A stretch of 64,000 nt of DNA, from positions 1-64,000 of the forward strand of contig JABHBK010000016.1 of the NCBI GenBank assembly GCA_018673915.1. The letters run 5' to 3'. Made by a program: the position numbers and the translations under genes. Below are positions 1 to 8,840 of the stretch, one piece after another. A model generated the notes under the pieces. It was not told the origin of the DNA. It worked only from the letters and a program-made list of their open reading frames with translations, and made no database searches. The stretch is from Nitrospina sp. Lineage in GTDB: Bacteria; Nitrospinota; Nitrospinia; Nitrospinales; VA-1. Positions within the stretch are counted from its first letter, which is position 1; every line of letters begins with the position of its first letter.

Positions 1-499
1 CACCGGACATCTTGTCTTCAGCACCCTGCACACAAACTCCGCTCCAGAAACCATTACCCGGCTTTTGGACATGGGAATGAATCCGCTCAACTTTGCCGAT
101 GCCTTGCTCCTCATTGTCGCGCAAAGACTGGTTCGTACCCTCTGCAAAAAATGTAAGGAAGACTATCATCCAAATCAGGAAGAGTTTGATGCATTAGCTA
201 AAGAATATGGCGATGGCTTTGAAAATTTAAATATTCAATATTCTGATGACTTAATGCTAAAAAAACCGGTGGGATGCAATAACTGCAATGATACGGGCTA
301 TGCAGGACGTACCGGATTGCATGAGTGCCTTGAAGGAACCGATGATATTAAAAGAATGATCATGAAACAGTCACTAGTCGAAGATTTGCGCAAGCAGGCT
401 ATCAGTGATGGCATGACGACCCTCAAACAGGATGGAATCTACAAAGTATTCAAAGGGGATTGTGACTTGAAACAAGTCATGGCCGTTTGTATTGTCTAA
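1..499 (+). CDS. pilB: Type IV pilus assembly / type II secretion ATPase, C-terminal part (PilB/GspE)
   Basis: This is the 3' end of a gene that begins before the window. The open frame runs from base 2, upstream of the ATG given in the ORF track at 65, and starts with TGHLVFSTLHTNSAPETITR, the His-box of GspE/PilB secretion ATPases. The C-terminal part keeps a zinc-binding tetracysteine (CKKCKEDYHP ... GCNNCNDTGYAGRTGLHE) typical of PilB. Such hexameric cytoplasmic ATPases drive pilus extension. PilB is favoured over GspE only by general resemblance. It is convergent with trmFO. Confidence 0.85.
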   Translation, partial: TGHLVFSTLHTNSAPETITRLLDMGMNPLNFADALLLIVAQRLVRTLCKKCKEDYHPNQEEFDALAKEYGDGFENLNIQYSDDLMLKKPVGCNNCNDTGYAGRTGLHECLEGTDDIKRMIMKQSLVEDLRKQAISDGMTTLKQDGIYKVFKGDCDLKQVMAVCIV

Positions 500-550
500 C
501 TTTAAATTTTACTCTTGAATATACGAAGGTGGGAAAACCCAGTCCGGCTC

Positions 551-1873
551 TTAGTGGACGGCAATAGGATGACCTTCATCCCATTCTTTTATTTTATCTA
601 AAGCATTCATTGCGATCTTCTGATTCCTCAGTTTTTTATCGCGTATCCGCATGTCTTGAACCCAGAATAAACCGAAATTAATATTCATCGGTTGGAATCC
701 TTTACTACCCGATTTCGTTAAATAATTTATCAAAGCGCCCAAAGCGGTATCTGCTGGAGGTGGGCCATAGGAACTCCCTGAAATTTTTGCCACTGCGCTC
801 AAGCCAGCTAAAAGGCCCATCGCAGATGACTCTACATAACCTTCAACTCCGGTAACTTGACCCGCAAAATAAATCCCGGGATGACTCTTCAACTCAAGTT
901 GATTATTCAGGAGACTGGGTGAATTGATATAAGTATTGCGATGGATCGCTCCAAATCGGAAAAACTCAGCATTCTCCAAACCTGGAATCATGGAAAAAAT
1001 CCTTTTTTGTTCAGGGTAAGTGAGCTTGGTCTGAAACCCCACCAAGTTATAGGCAGAACTGTCCCGGTTTTCTCGACGTAATTGCACCACCGCATGAGCA
1101 ATCTTTCCGGTTTTGGGGTTGGTTAAACCAACTGGTTTCAATGGGCCAAATGCCAGAGTGCGGTCTCCCCGCTCAGCCAGTACTTCAATAGGCATACAGC
1201 CTTCAAAGTAAACCGCTTTTTCAAAAGTGGCAAAAGGAACTTTTTCTGAAGCCTTTAATTCCCTGACAAATTCATAATACTGTGCCTCGCTCATGGGGCA
1301 ATTCAAGTAATCCGCATCACCCTTGTCATAACGCGAAGCAAAAAATGCTTTGTCGTAATCTATCGAATCAGCATTAACTATTGGAGATAGCGCATCATAA
1401 AAATAAAGATATTCCTGACCCACCAGTTTTGAAATTTGTTCAGATAGATGCGGGGATGTTAGAGGGCCGGTGGCAATAATGACAGGGCCTTCTTGAGGTA
1501 TTTCTTTGACCTCTTCACGCTTGAAGGTAATATTGGGATGACTGGATAACTTTTCAGTAATTTCCTTCGAAAATAAGTCTCGGTCGACCGCCAATGCTGA
1601 ACCGGCAGGAACGGAGTTATTATCACCAGATGCAATAACAATGGATTTAAAGTGACGTAATTCTTCTTTAAGAATAAATGGTGCGGAATGAGGCAGGTTG
1701 TTGCCTAAGGAGTTACTGCAAACGAGTTCGGCACAATTTTCGGTTTTATGAACAGGAGTTCGAGTTACCGGTCGCATTTCATACAATACAACCTTCACAC
1801 CCCGCTCAGCAGCCTGCCAAGCCGCTTCAGAGCCTGCAAGCCCTGCCCCGATTACTGTTAAATAATCCTTCAC
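551..1873 (-). CDS. trmFO: Methylenetetrahydrofolate--tRNA-(uracil-5-)-methyltransferase TrmFO
   Basis: This flavoprotein makes 5-methyluridine at position 54 of tRNA using methylenetetrahydrofolate. The N-terminus carries the FAD dinucleotide fold GAGLAG (residues 9-14), followed by the family signature around ENCAELVCSNSLGNN. A second conserved Cys lies in FEGCMPIEVLAERG, matching the catalytic Cys pair known for the family. At 440 aa it has the normal family length. It sits 6 bp downstream of topA on the same strand, with dprA further upstream, so these are probably co-transcribed. Confidence 0.95.
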   Translation of the reverse strand: MKDYLTVIGAGLAGSEAAWQAAERGVKVVLYEMRPVTRTPVHKTENCAELVCSNSLGNNLPHSAPFILKEELRHFKSIVIASGDNNSVPAGSALAVDRDLFSKEITEKLSSHPNITFKREEVKEIPQEGPVIIATGPLTSPHLSEQISKLVGQEYLYFYDALSPIVNADSIDYDKAFFASRYDKGDADYLNCPMSEAQYYEFVRELKASEKVPFATFEKAVYFEGCMPIEVLAERGDRTLAFGPLKPVGLTNPKTGKIAHAVVQLRRENRDSSAYNLVGFQTKLTYPEQKRIFSMIPGLENAEFFRFGAIHRNTYINSPSLLNNQLELKSHPGIYFAGQVTGVEGYVESSAMGLLAGLSAVAKISGSSYGPPPADTALGALINYLTKSGSKGFQPMNINFGLFWVQDMRIRDKKLRNQKIAMNALDKIKEWDEGHPIAVH

Positions 1874-1879
1874 AATCGA

Positions 1880-4144
1880 TCAAGCCGCAGCATTTGTTTT
1901 TTTGAAGCCGCAATTTGGACAAAGCACGGAAGGGTCTTCATTCTTTTTCCATTTTTCTATCAAAAATGGATTCTTACACTCTGGGCAAGCTTCACCCACG
2001 GGCTTATCCCAGGATGTGAATTTACAATCTGGATATTTCGTGCAACCATAAAATGTTCTGCCCTTTTTTGAACGGCGGGAAGCAATCTCGCCTTCACAAG
2101 TTTCCTCAGGACAAGCTATGCCAAGCCCAATCGGTTTGGTAAATTTGCATTCGGGATATTTGGAACAAGCAATGAATTTTCCAAAACGCCCTCTTTTCAT
2201 AATTAATGGCGCCTCACACTTGTCACAATTGCCTTCCACCTCATCAGTCTTGGCCCCATCCTCAGAATCACCTTTGTCACCAAGGTCTCGCGTATTTTTA
2301 CACTCTGGATAACCCGAACATGCCATAAATTTTCCAAAGCGACCCCATTTAATAATCATAGGCTGGTCACATTTATCACAGACCTCATCGGTTTCTTCTA
2401 CCTGGGCTTTAAAGTCCTTCATTTTTTCTTCGGCTTTTTCCAAATCTGCTTTAAAGGGGATATAAAAAGAGTTTAGCGCCTCAACCCACCCCAGCTTTCC
2501 TCCTTCAATATCATCCAATTGCTCTTCCATTTTTGCAGTAAACTCTGTGGTCATGATATCTGGGAAGTTTTCAACCAAAAGATCATTGATCATAAATCCA
2601 AGTTCAACAGGTTGCAGGCGCCGCTCTACATTTTGAATATAGTCCCTGTCCTTAATCACACTGATGGTCGCAGCATAAGTACTAGGACGTCCGACTCCTT
2701 TATCTTCCAACTCCTTAACCAGCATCGCCTCAGAAAAACGGGCGGGAGGCTGGGTAAAGTGTTGCTCGGGAAGTATTTCGTGAACTTTTAATACTTCACC
2801 TTTTTCCAATGCAGGAAGCAGGCGATCATCCCCTTTGCCTTCCGGTTTCGATTCATCGCTCTGGTCGTCATCCTGGCTTTCAACATAAACTTTCATAAAG
2901 CCCGCAAATTTCAATATAGAACCGTTACTACGAAACAAATAATTTCCCGACTGAATATCAAATTGGGTGGTATCCAAAACGGCTGGAACCATCTGGCAAG
3001 AAACGAAACGCGACCAAATTAATTGATAAAGCCTGTAGGAATCTTTTTCAAGATTATCTTTGATGGTACTCGGCTCTATTTTTACATCCGTGGGCCGGAT
3101 TGCCTCATGGGCTTCTTGAGCTGACTTTTTACTTTTATACGTATTAGGTGCGGTGGGCAGAAACTCTTTCCCATATCTTTCAGGAATAAACGCCCGAACT
3201 TCTTCAAGAGCCTGATCAGACAACTTTACAGAATCAGTACGCATATAAGTGATGAGACCCACTGTTCCCTTTTTCCCCAGCGTAATTCCTTCATACAACC
3301 GCTGCGCTAACATCATGGTCTTTTTGGGAGAAAAATTTAGTTTTCGAGATGCTTCCTGCTGCAGTGTACTCGTGATAAAAGGCGCGCTGGGATTTCTTTT
3401 CCTCTCTTTTTTAACAATATTTTCGAGAACAGGTTTAGCGCCTTCCATGCCTTTGAGGATTTCATCTGCCTCGGCTTTATTGGCAACCTCAACTTTCTTC
3501 CCAGCAACCTTAAATAGTTTGGCCTGGAATAGAGGCTTCTTGCTGCCTTCCAATTCCAAAGTGATAGACCAATACTCCCGAGGTTTGAAAGCTAGAATCT
3601 CACGTTCCCTTTCACAAACAATCCGTAAAGCAACAGATTGAACTCGACCCGCACTCAGCCCACGATGGACTTTTTTCCATAAGATAGGGCTGATTTTATA
3701 TCCCACCAACCTATCTAGAATCCTACGAGCCTGTTGCGCATTCACACGGTTATTGTTGAGCTCGGTAGGGTTTTTAATAGCATCCAAAACCGCCTTTTTA
3801 GTGATTTCGTTAAACGTCACCCGATAGATTTTGCCCTTGGTGAACCTTGCCACCTCATTGCCAATATGGTGGGCAATAGCTTCCCCTTCACGGTCCGGGT
3901 CCGGGGCGAGATAAATCGTGTCACACTTCTTGGCAGCAGTTTTCAGTTCCTGGAGAATTTTTCCTTTTCCCCGGATGGTGATGTACTCGGGGGCAAAGTC
4001 ATTATCAACATCAACTCCAAGTTTTTTCTTGGGCAAATCTTTGAGATGACCTACAGAAGCCTTTATTATAAAATCCTTGCCAACTATCTTTTTAAGCGTG
4101 TTGACTTTGGTAGGGGACTCAACGATTAATAACGATTTAGCCAT
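1880..4144 (-). CDS. topA: DNA topoisomerase I
   Basis: Type IA topoisomerase that relaxes negative supercoils. The N-terminal Toprim domain begins SLLIVESPTK and has the acidic DPDRE motif near residues 82-86. The catalytic tyrosine is Y300 in GLITYMRTDSV. The C-terminus holds four zinc-ribbon modules; three follow the pattern CxxC..GRFGKF..CSxYPEC or a variant, and the last is CPECKNPF...CPNCG. At 754 aa it has normal length. It lies 15 bp downstream of dprA and just upstream of trmFO, a dprA-topA-trmFO order common in many bacteria. Confidence 0.97.
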   Translation of the reverse strand: MAKSLLIVESPTKVNTLKKIVGKDFIIKASVGHLKDLPKKKLGVDVDNDFAPEYITIRGKGKILQELKTAAKKCDTIYLAPDPDREGEAIAHHIGNEVARFTKGKIYRVTFNEITKKAVLDAIKNPTELNNNRVNAQQARRILDRLVGYKISPILWKKVHRGLSAGRVQSVALRIVCEREREILAFKPREYWSITLELEGSKKPLFQAKLFKVAGKKVEVANKAEADEILKGMEGAKPVLENIVKKERKRNPSAPFITSTLQQEASRKLNFSPKKTMMLAQRLYEGITLGKKGTVGLITYMRTDSVKLSDQALEEVRAFIPERYGKEFLPTAPNTYKSKKSAQEAHEAIRPTDVKIEPSTIKDNLEKDSYRLYQLIWSRFVSCQMVPAVLDTTQFDIQSGNYLFRSNGSILKFAGFMKVYVESQDDDQSDESKPEGKGDDRLLPALEKGEVLKVHEILPEQHFTQPPARFSEAMLVKELEDKGVGRPSTYAATISVIKDRDYIQNVERRLQPVELGFMINDLLVENFPDIMTTEFTAKMEEQLDDIEGGKLGWVEALNSFYIPFKADLEKAEEKMKDFKAQVEETDEVCDKCDQPMIIKWGRFGKFMACSGYPECKNTRDLGDKGDSEDGAKTDEVEGNCDKCEAPLIMKRGRFGKFIACSKYPECKFTKPIGLGIACPEETCEGEIASRRSKKGRTFYGCTKYPDCKFTSWDKPVGEACPECKNPFLIEKWKKNEDPSVLCPNCGFKKTNAAA

Positions 4145-4159
4145 ATTTCCTCACTAGTT

Positions 4160-5275
4160 TTATTCATCACCACAATTAGAAATATACATTTTCCCACTCA
4201 ATTGACGAACCACACCTCGCAATTCCAGTTGCAACAGTGTAGCCGAAACTTGCGCAGGAGACAAATTACTGTTTTCAATCAAATTATCTATATGCCTGCC
4301 TTCCAGTGATAATAATGAGAAAATCTTTTTTTCCTCGTCATTATCAAGCAGGATTTTGGGTTTCTCAATTTCGGCCTGAGCCTTCAAACTTTCACCCAAC
4401 GCAGGCAATAGCTCTTCAAGGATAGATTCTGGACTATCGACCAACTTAGCACCAGACTTGATCAGGTTATTAGTCCCTTTGCTTTTAGGAGAGGTAATAT
4501 TTCCAGGAATCGCAAAAACCTCCCTGCCCTGTTCCAAAGCAAAATCAGCAGTAATCAAGGCCCCACTCTTTTCAGCCGCCTCTACAACCACCGTTCCTAA
4601 TGCCAATCCACTCAAAATTCTGTTTCGTGCTGGGAAATTATTACGGTCCGGTCGCATTAAAACAGGAAACTCAGATAAAATAGCCCCTTGCTCGACTATT
4701 TGTTTCCTTAAATTAAGGTTCTCCGGTGGATAAGTATGCCCCAATCCACAACCAAAGACAGCAATAGTATCTGCACCGGCAGTTAAAGCTGCCTTGTGCG
4801 CCAAAGTATCTATTCCCCTAGCCAAGCCACTGATTATACTAAAACCAGCAGAGGCCAGTTTCAAACAAAGTCTTTCCGCAACTAGTTTTCCATATTCAGA
4901 GGGAGTGCGCGTTCCCACAACCGCCAAAGGCAAAGCAATGGTGTTTAAAGCTTTTCCTTTTATATAAAGAATGGGTGGAGGGTCGTAAATAGACTTCAGT
5001 AAAGGAGAATATTCCGGGCTTTCGAGAGTTAAAACCCGCAAACCTTCATTATCTGCCAACCTTAATTCACGTTCTGCGGCTAAGTCAACATCAAAACGCT
5101 TGATTTCATCCACAACCTTGCGGCCAACACCCTGGATTCTCTGCAAATCTTCTCTTGCTGCGGAAAACACCTCACGAGGTGAACCAAAACCCTGCACAAG
5201 ACGGTGGAATAGAGTTCGACCCACTCCAACAACCATATTTAAAGCCAACCAATATTTCAGGGTCTCTCTATCCAT
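4160..5275 (-). CDS. dprA: DNA processing protein DprA (Smf)
   Basis: DprA loads RecA on incoming single-stranded DNA during natural transformation. A helix-hairpin-helix-like segment (IQGVGRKVVDEI) lies near the N-terminus. The Rossmann-like core follows, with VVGTRTPSEYG, SGLARGIDTLAHKAAL, FPARNRILSGLA and GALITADFALEQGREVFAIPG. A C-terminal winged-helix region precedes the stop. At 371 aa it is full length. Its start overlaps the end of the upstream TolC-like gene by 19 nt, suggesting coupled translation. With the pilus ATPase at the window edge, competence is possible but not shown. Confidence 0.95.
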   Translation of the reverse strand: MDRETLKYWLALNMVVGVGRTLFHRLVQGFGSPREVFSAAREDLQRIQGVGRKVVDEIKRFDVDLAAERELRLADNEGLRVLTLESPEYSPLLKSIYDPPPILYIKGKALNTIALPLAVVGTRTPSEYGKLVAERLCLKLASAGFSIISGLARGIDTLAHKAALTAGADTIAVFGCGLGHTYPPENLNLRKQIVEQGAILSEFPVLMRPDRNNFPARNRILSGLALGTVVVEAAEKSGALITADFALEQGREVFAIPGNITSPKSKGTNNLIKSGAKLVDSPESILEELLPALGESLKAQAEIEKPKILLDNDEEKKIFSLLSLEGRHIDNLIENSNLSPAQVSATLLQLELRGVVRQLSGKMYISNCGDE

Positions 5276-6102
5276 GAGGCTTTTACCCGATTTAAATCTG
5301 CAACAGCCAAGTTAAAGTGATAAACCGAATCATAATAGCCGCTCAACACCCGGGTGTATATAATAAGTGCTTCAAACAAGTCTCCTGCATCTCCAATCCC
5401 AAAATCATAGTTTGCCACTTCACTCACCAGCAAAGCCCGAGTAATTTTACGATTCGATCTGGAAATATTAAGTTTCTCTCGGGTTTCAACAGCTTTTAAA
5501 TAACCCGTCCTGAGTGCAAGCTCTTTACTATTTATTCCCTTTGAAACCATAACAGGGGTCAGCCCAGATTCCTTAAACCATGTATCATAATTTGCAAATT
5601 TGAACTGGACAGGTTCTATCTTGGAATCAAGCATTTCTCTATCTGGAAAAGAACTATCCTTAAAAATTAAAGCCAAGGATAATATCGCAGTCTTTATTTC
5701 ACTTTCCAACTCAATGATGCTATTCAAGGTGCCAGCGAGGCCTAGTTTAAGCTTTGTAATGGCTGATTGACTAACATCCTCTTCACCTAAATCGAATTTT
5801 TCTTCCGCTTTTGTAACCGCCTTTTCAAAATGCCCCTGCACTTCTTTTAATATTTCAAGTTTCTGCGTTTTGCTTTGAACCTGATAATAATATTTCTGGA
5901 CTTGATATTCTTTATCAGCTAAAAACAGAACATCATTTCCCGCATAAAGAGAACTTACTTCATCCACCGCTCTTTGCAAATCAGGCAATGGCTCTAACCC
6001 ACCAGCCATAGAACTAGATAATAAACCTGCATAAACCACAAAAATAACTGCTATATATTTGAGCAAAGGCTTAATTAAATTCCTTTTTGATTTTTTATAC
6101 AT
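5257..6102 (-). CDS. Secreted helical protein with TolC-like C-terminal hairpin
   Basis: The product is 281 aa with a basic N-terminus and a hydrophobic stretch (YIAVIFVVYAGLLSSSMAGG) that looks like a signal peptide. The rest is predicted largely alpha-helical. The C-terminal segment YDFGIGDAGDLFEALIIYTR followed by GYYDSVYHFNLAVADLNRVK resembles the last helical hairpin of TolC-family outer membrane efflux proteins. It is shorter than a normal TolC protomer (about 420-480 aa), so it may be a half-length or divergent relative. No efflux pump gene is nearby. Assignment is by resemblance only. Confidence 0.55.
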   Translation of the reverse strand: MYKKSKRNLIKPLLKYIAVIFVVYAGLLSSSMAGGLEPLPDLQRAVDEVSSLYAGNDVLFLADKEYQVQKYYYQVQSKTQKLEILKEVQGHFEKAVTKAEEKFDLGEEDVSQSAITKLKLGLAGTLNSIIELESEIKTAILSLALIFKDSSFPDREMLDSKIEPVQFKFANYDTWFKESGLTPVMVSKGINSKELALRTGYLKAVETREKLNISRSNRKITRALLVSEVANYDFGIGDAGDLFEALIIYTRVLSGYYDSVYHFNLAVADLNRVKASWIERP

Positions 6103-6530
6103 AAAAATTAGTCTGGTTAATTAATATCATTTAAATATTAAGGGAAAGAGACCGCAGGAAAGAAAAAAGGGGTACTAAACTTCTAAAAAGAAACCTTGAT
6201 GGCAACCAAGAATGTTCTCTTTATTGGAAAATGTCCTGGTTCAGGACAGAAGCTCAGTACCCCAGAATGATCAAAAGGTACCACACGCCCCTACCCCTGT
6301 CAATTTTAATATGGACTCTTCATCCCGATTTTAACAAATTTTTGACAAAATTATGCTTTAATTACATATGCTTACATACCACCCGCCATTTTAGCCCCAA
6401 AACTAAGCAATTTAAAACCATAGTTTTCAACACTTTAAATTTTATTGCATCTCCAATTTTTGCAGCCCCTAAAACACAAATTATGTGCCTAAGAATATTC
6501 ATATTTAACAATATTTCAATAGGTTACCTG
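6103..6530. other. Gene-free stretch around the candidate RNA
   Basis: This 428-bp AT-rich gap separates the TolC-like gene from the M50 protease gene. No ORF here looks real; the 103-aa plus-strand ORF (6231-6542) is low-complexity and has no recognisable domain. The stretch contains the candidate structured RNA at 6169-6263. The remaining part, about 6270-6530, presumably holds the promoter for that RNA, but I see no clear -35/-10 pair. Confidence 0.5.
6169..6263 (-). ncRNA. Candidate structured small RNA with terminal 16-bp helix
   Basis: On the minus strand the 95-nt segment begins GGGGTACTGAGCTTCT and ends AGAAGTTTAGTACCCC. The two ends pair over 16 consecutive positions, two of them G-U wobbles that would be A-C mismatches on the plus strand, so the minus strand is the likely transcript. 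An internal hairpin GTCCTG-AAC-CAGGAC follows the first arm. A run TTTTTTCTTT directly follows the closing helix and would act as terminator. It lies between two minus-strand genes. I do not recognise the family; the SRP RNA tetraloop signature is absent. A small inverted-repeat element (MITE) is the main alternative. Confidence 0.5.
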
Positions 6531-7373
6531 TCATATAAATGAGAATGGAACCGGTATAAACGTTACAACGAAAATGGCTATGGATACCAGCCCCAGAACC
6601 TTTTCCCGATGACTCAAATCTTCAATTTCATCGGTTAACGGGGCTGTTTTAAAACCTACCAGCGCTATCATCACGGCCCAGAAAAACCAACCCGACCAAA
6701 AATAACCCAGCGGAAATAATCCTATATAAAAAATACGTCCCAGCAACCCATGTTTATTCGGGAAAAGAGCAAAAATGATATGCCCACCATCCAATTGACC
6801 TATGGGTATCAGGTTTAATGCCGTCACAAACATTCCTATCCAACCTGCAAACGCTATTGGATGGAGATTGATATTCAAATCGGGGGACTGAGGATTCACT
6901 CCCAAGACCCATTCCGAACAAAGGTTCAACACCAATGAACTGCCAAAATTAACTCCTTCAATACCCAATGCTGGTGACACAGTTGAAAGAGACAAACCGT
7001 ATATCAAAGTGGGTAAGGCCACAATAAAACCCGCTATGGGACCGGCGGAACCAATTTCCATCAAAACCCTGCGGTTAGGAATAACCTGTTTGATCTGAAT
7101 AAAAGCACCAAAGGTTCCAGCAATGAAGACAGGTGGCGCAGGAATAAAATAAGGAAGCGTTGAACGAACCCCATTTCTTCTACTGGCCCAGTAATGCCCG
7201 AATTCATGCGCACCTAATATAAAAACCAAGCTAATTGAAAAGAGAAAACCGCCTGACAGAAATGTCGTTACGAGGGTTGCTGACAATAATAAGGAAAAGA
7301 GCCACCAACCACCTGGCGTGGGGCCAATGGGCAAGGGCTCCTCATGTCGAGATAACTTTTCGCTAGCAGACAC
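6531..7373 (-). CDS. Site-2 protease family (M50) membrane metalloprotease
   Basis: This polytopic membrane protein has the zinc-binding HEFGH motif at residues 56-60 and the third zinc ligand in NLIPIGQLDGGHI, the hallmarks of M50 intramembrane proteases. At 280 aa, with about six hydrophobic segments, it resembles the short, PDZ-less homologues of the EGY1/SpoIVFB-like type rather than RseP. The substrate cannot be predicted. It starts 8 bp downstream of the proA stop and is probably transcribed with it. Confidence 0.88.
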   Translation of the reverse strand: MSASEKLSRHEEPLPIGPTPGGWWLFSLLLSATLVTTFLSGGFLFSISLVFILGAHEFGHYWASRRNGVRSTLPYFIPAPPVFIAGTFGAFIQIKQVIPNRRVLMEIGSAGPIAGFIVALPTLIYGLSLSTVSPALGIEGVNFGSSLVLNLCSEWVLGVNPQSPDLNINLHPIAFAGWIGMFVTALNLIPIGQLDGGHIIFALFPNKHGLLGRIFYIGLFPLGYFWSGWFFWAVMIALVGFKTAPLTDEIEDLSHREKVLGLVSIAIFVVTFIPVPFSFI

Positions 7374-7381
7374 GGCTAGTG

Positions 7382-8680
7382 CTATTCGGCAATCGGCTTA
7401 AGAGTGTGAGTGAATTCGCGGGCATTGTCACCGGAGTAGTCAGCAACGATTTGGCCGTTGCCATGGAGTTTGTATTTATAGATAACCAATCCTTCCAGCC
7501 CTACCGGTCCTCTGGCATGCGTTCTGTTAGTGCTTATTCCTATTTCAGCGCCCAATCCATACCTGAATCCATCGGCAAAACGTGTCGACGCATTCCACAT
7601 AACACTGGCCGAACCCACCTCATTAAGAAACTGCTCTGCCCGGTCACTGTTTTCGGTAATGATCACATCCGTATGCCCAGAACCATGCTTATTGATAAAC
7701 TTCACCGCGTCAGAAAGACTATCTACAGTTTTAATGGACAATTTAAGGTCACTATATTCTAAATCCCAGTCAGCCTCGCAGGCCTCGGCCACCTCAGCAA
7801 CCAAATGACATGTTTTTATGCAACCCACAAGTTCCACCTTTTTTTCTCTAAATTTTTCCACCAAGCCTGGCAAAACCTTATCAGCGATGTCCTTATGTAC
7901 CAGAAGGGTCTCTATTGCATTGCAGGCCGCCGGATATTGCAACTTAGAGTCCAAACATATTCTGATGGCCTTATCTATATCCGCGAATTTATCTATATAG
8001 CCGTGACAAATTCCTTCTGAATGCCCCAGGACAGGGATTCTAGTATTTTCCTGAATGTACCTCACGAAAGAATTACTCCCCCGGGGAACAATTAAATGAA
8101 TATATTTATCTTCCTTAAGCATGTCCGCCACTTCTAAACGCGTCTCAATCATTTGAACCGCCGCTTGGGGAACGCCGGGCACTTTGTTCATGGCTTCCAC
8201 TAAAAGACCAACAATCACCTTATTGGAATTCTGTGCTTCGGTTCCCCCCTTCAAGATGACAGCATTGCCCGATTTAAAACATAGCGAGGAGATTTGAGGA
8301 ACCGCATCGGGCCGAGCTTCAAAAATTGCCCCAATCACGCCAATAGGGCAAGTGACTTGCTCAACCACCAGGTCCTGATCCATCTCCATCACACTTTTCA
8401 CCACCCCTACTGGATCTTGCAACTCCGCTACACTGCGAATACCTTTAGACATTCCCCGAACTTTTTCCTCATTCAAGACCAGACGGTCCACCAATGCCTT
8501 GGGAATTCCCTCATTTTTAGCAAACTCCAGATCTTTTTTATTTGCCGCTAAAATGGAATCGCAATTCGCTTCCAGAGCATCCGCCATCAACCTCAAAGCC
8601 TGATTTTTTAAATCTGTAGAAAGATGGGCTAAAACCAATGCGGAAGTATTAGCATTTTTTGCTATTTCAGAAACATTCAT
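7382..8680 (-). CDS. proA: Gamma-glutamyl phosphate reductase
   Basis: ProA reduces gamma-glutamyl phosphate to glutamate semialdehyde in proline synthesis, using NADPH. The 432-aa sequence matches the family throughout: APIGVIGAIFEARPDA-type nucleotide region (seen as CPIGVIGAIFEARPDAVPQI), the catalytic Cys in LQYPAACNAIETLLVH and the C-terminal HARGPVGLEGLVIYKYKL. The length is normal. No proB is adjacent. The 160 bp upstream have no gene and probably carry its promoter. Confidence 0.97.
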   Translation of the reverse strand: MNVSEIAKNANTSALVLAHLSTDLKNQALRLMADALEANCDSILAANKKDLEFAKNEGIPKALVDRLVLNEEKVRGMSKGIRSVAELQDPVGVVKSVMEMDQDLVVEQVTCPIGVIGAIFEARPDAVPQISSLCFKSGNAVILKGGTEAQNSNKVIVGLLVEAMNKVPGVPQAAVQMIETRLEVADMLKEDKYIHLIVPRGSNSFVRYIQENTRIPVLGHSEGICHGYIDKFADIDKAIRICLDSKLQYPAACNAIETLLVHKDIADKVLPGLVEKFREKKVELVGCIKTCHLVAEVAEACEADWDLEYSDLKLSIKTVDSLSDAVKFINKHGSGHTDVIITENSDRAEQFLNEVGSASVMWNASTRFADGFRYGLGAEIGISTNRTHARGPVGLEGLVIYKYKLHGNGQIVADYSGDNAREFTHTLKPIAE

Positions 8681-8840
8681 ATCTATTTAAAGACTTTCCT
8701 TTTATTAAGCGAGTAGCATTCATTAATCAGCAATAAGTCGCATGTGAAACAAGATTATAGCATCCCTTTCCTTAAATTTTGCTCAGGTTGATCGGAGGAA
8801 AGCAAAATAAGCCCAGGAATATAACTATTAAAATAACGAT

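Noticed and set aside
6169-6263. SRP (4.5S) RNA or 6S RNA
   Set aside because: The GGAAGCAG-type SRP loop motif is missing and the length and bulge pattern do not fit 6S RNA.
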